13,831 bases of DNA, from positions 1 to 13,831 of the forward strand of contig JBCCFD010000189.1 in the NCBI GenBank assembly GCA_039029915.1, read 5' to 3'. A program made the position numbers and the translations under genes. The notes beneath the pieces were generated by a model. The model worked only from the letters and a program-made list of their open reading frames with translations. It was not told where the DNA came from and ran no database searches. Origin of the DNA: QQUD01 sp039029915. Its GTDB lineage: Bacteria; Chloroflexota; Anaerolineae; Promineifilales; Promineifilaceae. Shown piece after piece: positions 13,590-13,831 of the stretch; position 1 is the first letter of the stretch, and every line of letters begins with the position of its first letter.

Positions 13590-13831
13590 GCCCTTCCATT
13601 TTGCAAAAGACTCTTAAGTTCCTTCCGGACTTTGTCATTTGCTGTTCGTTGGGACTTGAGATATTGATGATTTTGTACTAGAAAGAAAAGCCACAGTATT
13701 GAGAAAATGGCTATTACCAACACGTAGATTGTAAGATTTTTTAATGCCCCGGATGAATGTGCTATCCATAGACTAATGAATGTAGAAAGAGCCAAACTTA
13801 AAAATATATTTGCTAAGCCTGAAAGCCAAGA
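13583..13831 (-). CDS. partial membrane protein with two transmembrane helices, N-terminus outside the window
   Basis: The frame is open to the right edge, so the start is not seen; 82 residues are visible. Two hydrophobic segments, around 2-24 (WLSGLANIFLSLALSTFISL) and 32-51 (LTIYVLVIAIFSILWLFFLV), are joined by a short loop and followed by a basic 30-residue tail (KSQRTANDKVRKELKSLL). This suggests a C-terminal helical hairpin with a cytoplasmic tail. No family is recognised. It is on the same strand as the double-HTH gene and ends 75 bp before it, so it could be the preceding gene of the same transcript. Two-helix membrane modules are known at the ends of some bacterial conflict proteins, but nothing here proves that. 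Confidence 0.6.
   Translation of the reverse strand, partial: SWLSGLANIFLSLALSTFISLWIAHSSGALKNLTIYVLVIAIFSILWLFFLVQNHQYLKSQRTANDKVRKELKSLLQNGRAQ

Noticed and set aside
13583..13795. TTG 13795 as the start of the membrane protein
   Set aside because: The frame stays open to the window edge and that upstream stretch is part of the first hydrophobic helix, so the gene is partial.
1..13831. Cyanobacterial HIP1
   Set aside because: HIP1 has the core GCGATCGC, which I do not see in the window; the iterated sequence here is AACGGCCGTT.

Overview
The window is a dense cluster of STAND-type (NB-ARC-like) NTPase and tetratricopeptide-repeat (TPR) genes. No housekeeping gene, rRNA or tRNA is visible. 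Large families of NB-ARC/TPR regulators with helix-turn-helix (HTH) modules, moderate GC and a strongly iterated AACGGCCGTT palindrome suggest a filamentous Chloroflexota of the Herpetosiphon type. That assignment is an inference from protein style and composition; no phylogenetic marker is present.

Layout, left to right. (1) The C-terminal two thirds of an NB-ARC/TPR protein enters from the left edge and ends at 1895. (2) Bases 1896-2183 are intergenic. They hold a hairpin, a 23-codon reverse-strand ORF with a strong Shine-Dalgarno, a 14-bp palindrome and a 9-bp direct repeat. (3) Module A reads rightward: an NTPase with a C-terminal HTH (2184-3809), a TPR protein overlapping it by 44 bp (3766-5712), and a second TPR protein coupled by an ATGA overlap (5709-7031). 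(4) Module B reads leftward from 13507: a protein with two HTH domains plus NB-ARC and winged helix (11699-13507), then TPR proteins at 10245-11681, 8896-10230 and 7028-8677. The two modules converge with stop codons overlapping by 4 bp. (5) Between the last two module B genes lies a 172-bp imperfect inverted repeat (8766-8937), followed by a short ORF coupled to the last TPR gene. (6) At the right edge a partial two-helix membrane protein runs out of the window.

How the genes may work together (inference): in the usual STAND regulator (MalT, AfsR, GutR type) an HTH or other effector, an NTPase switch, a winged helix and a TPR sensor sit in one chain. Gene 1 follows that plan as far as it can be seen. 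In modules A and B the NTPase+HTH polypeptide stops just after the winged helix or HTH, and the TPR part is supplied by separate genes immediately downstream. This looks like two mirror-image split-STAND systems in which several TPR subunits could act in trans on one NTPase/DNA-binding subunit. The HTH modules of A and B are homologous but sit at opposite ends of their proteins.

The strongest DNA-level signal is AACGGCCGTT: eight exact copies in about 10 kb, all inside genes and read in all three codon phases, so selection or generation must act on DNA and not on protein.
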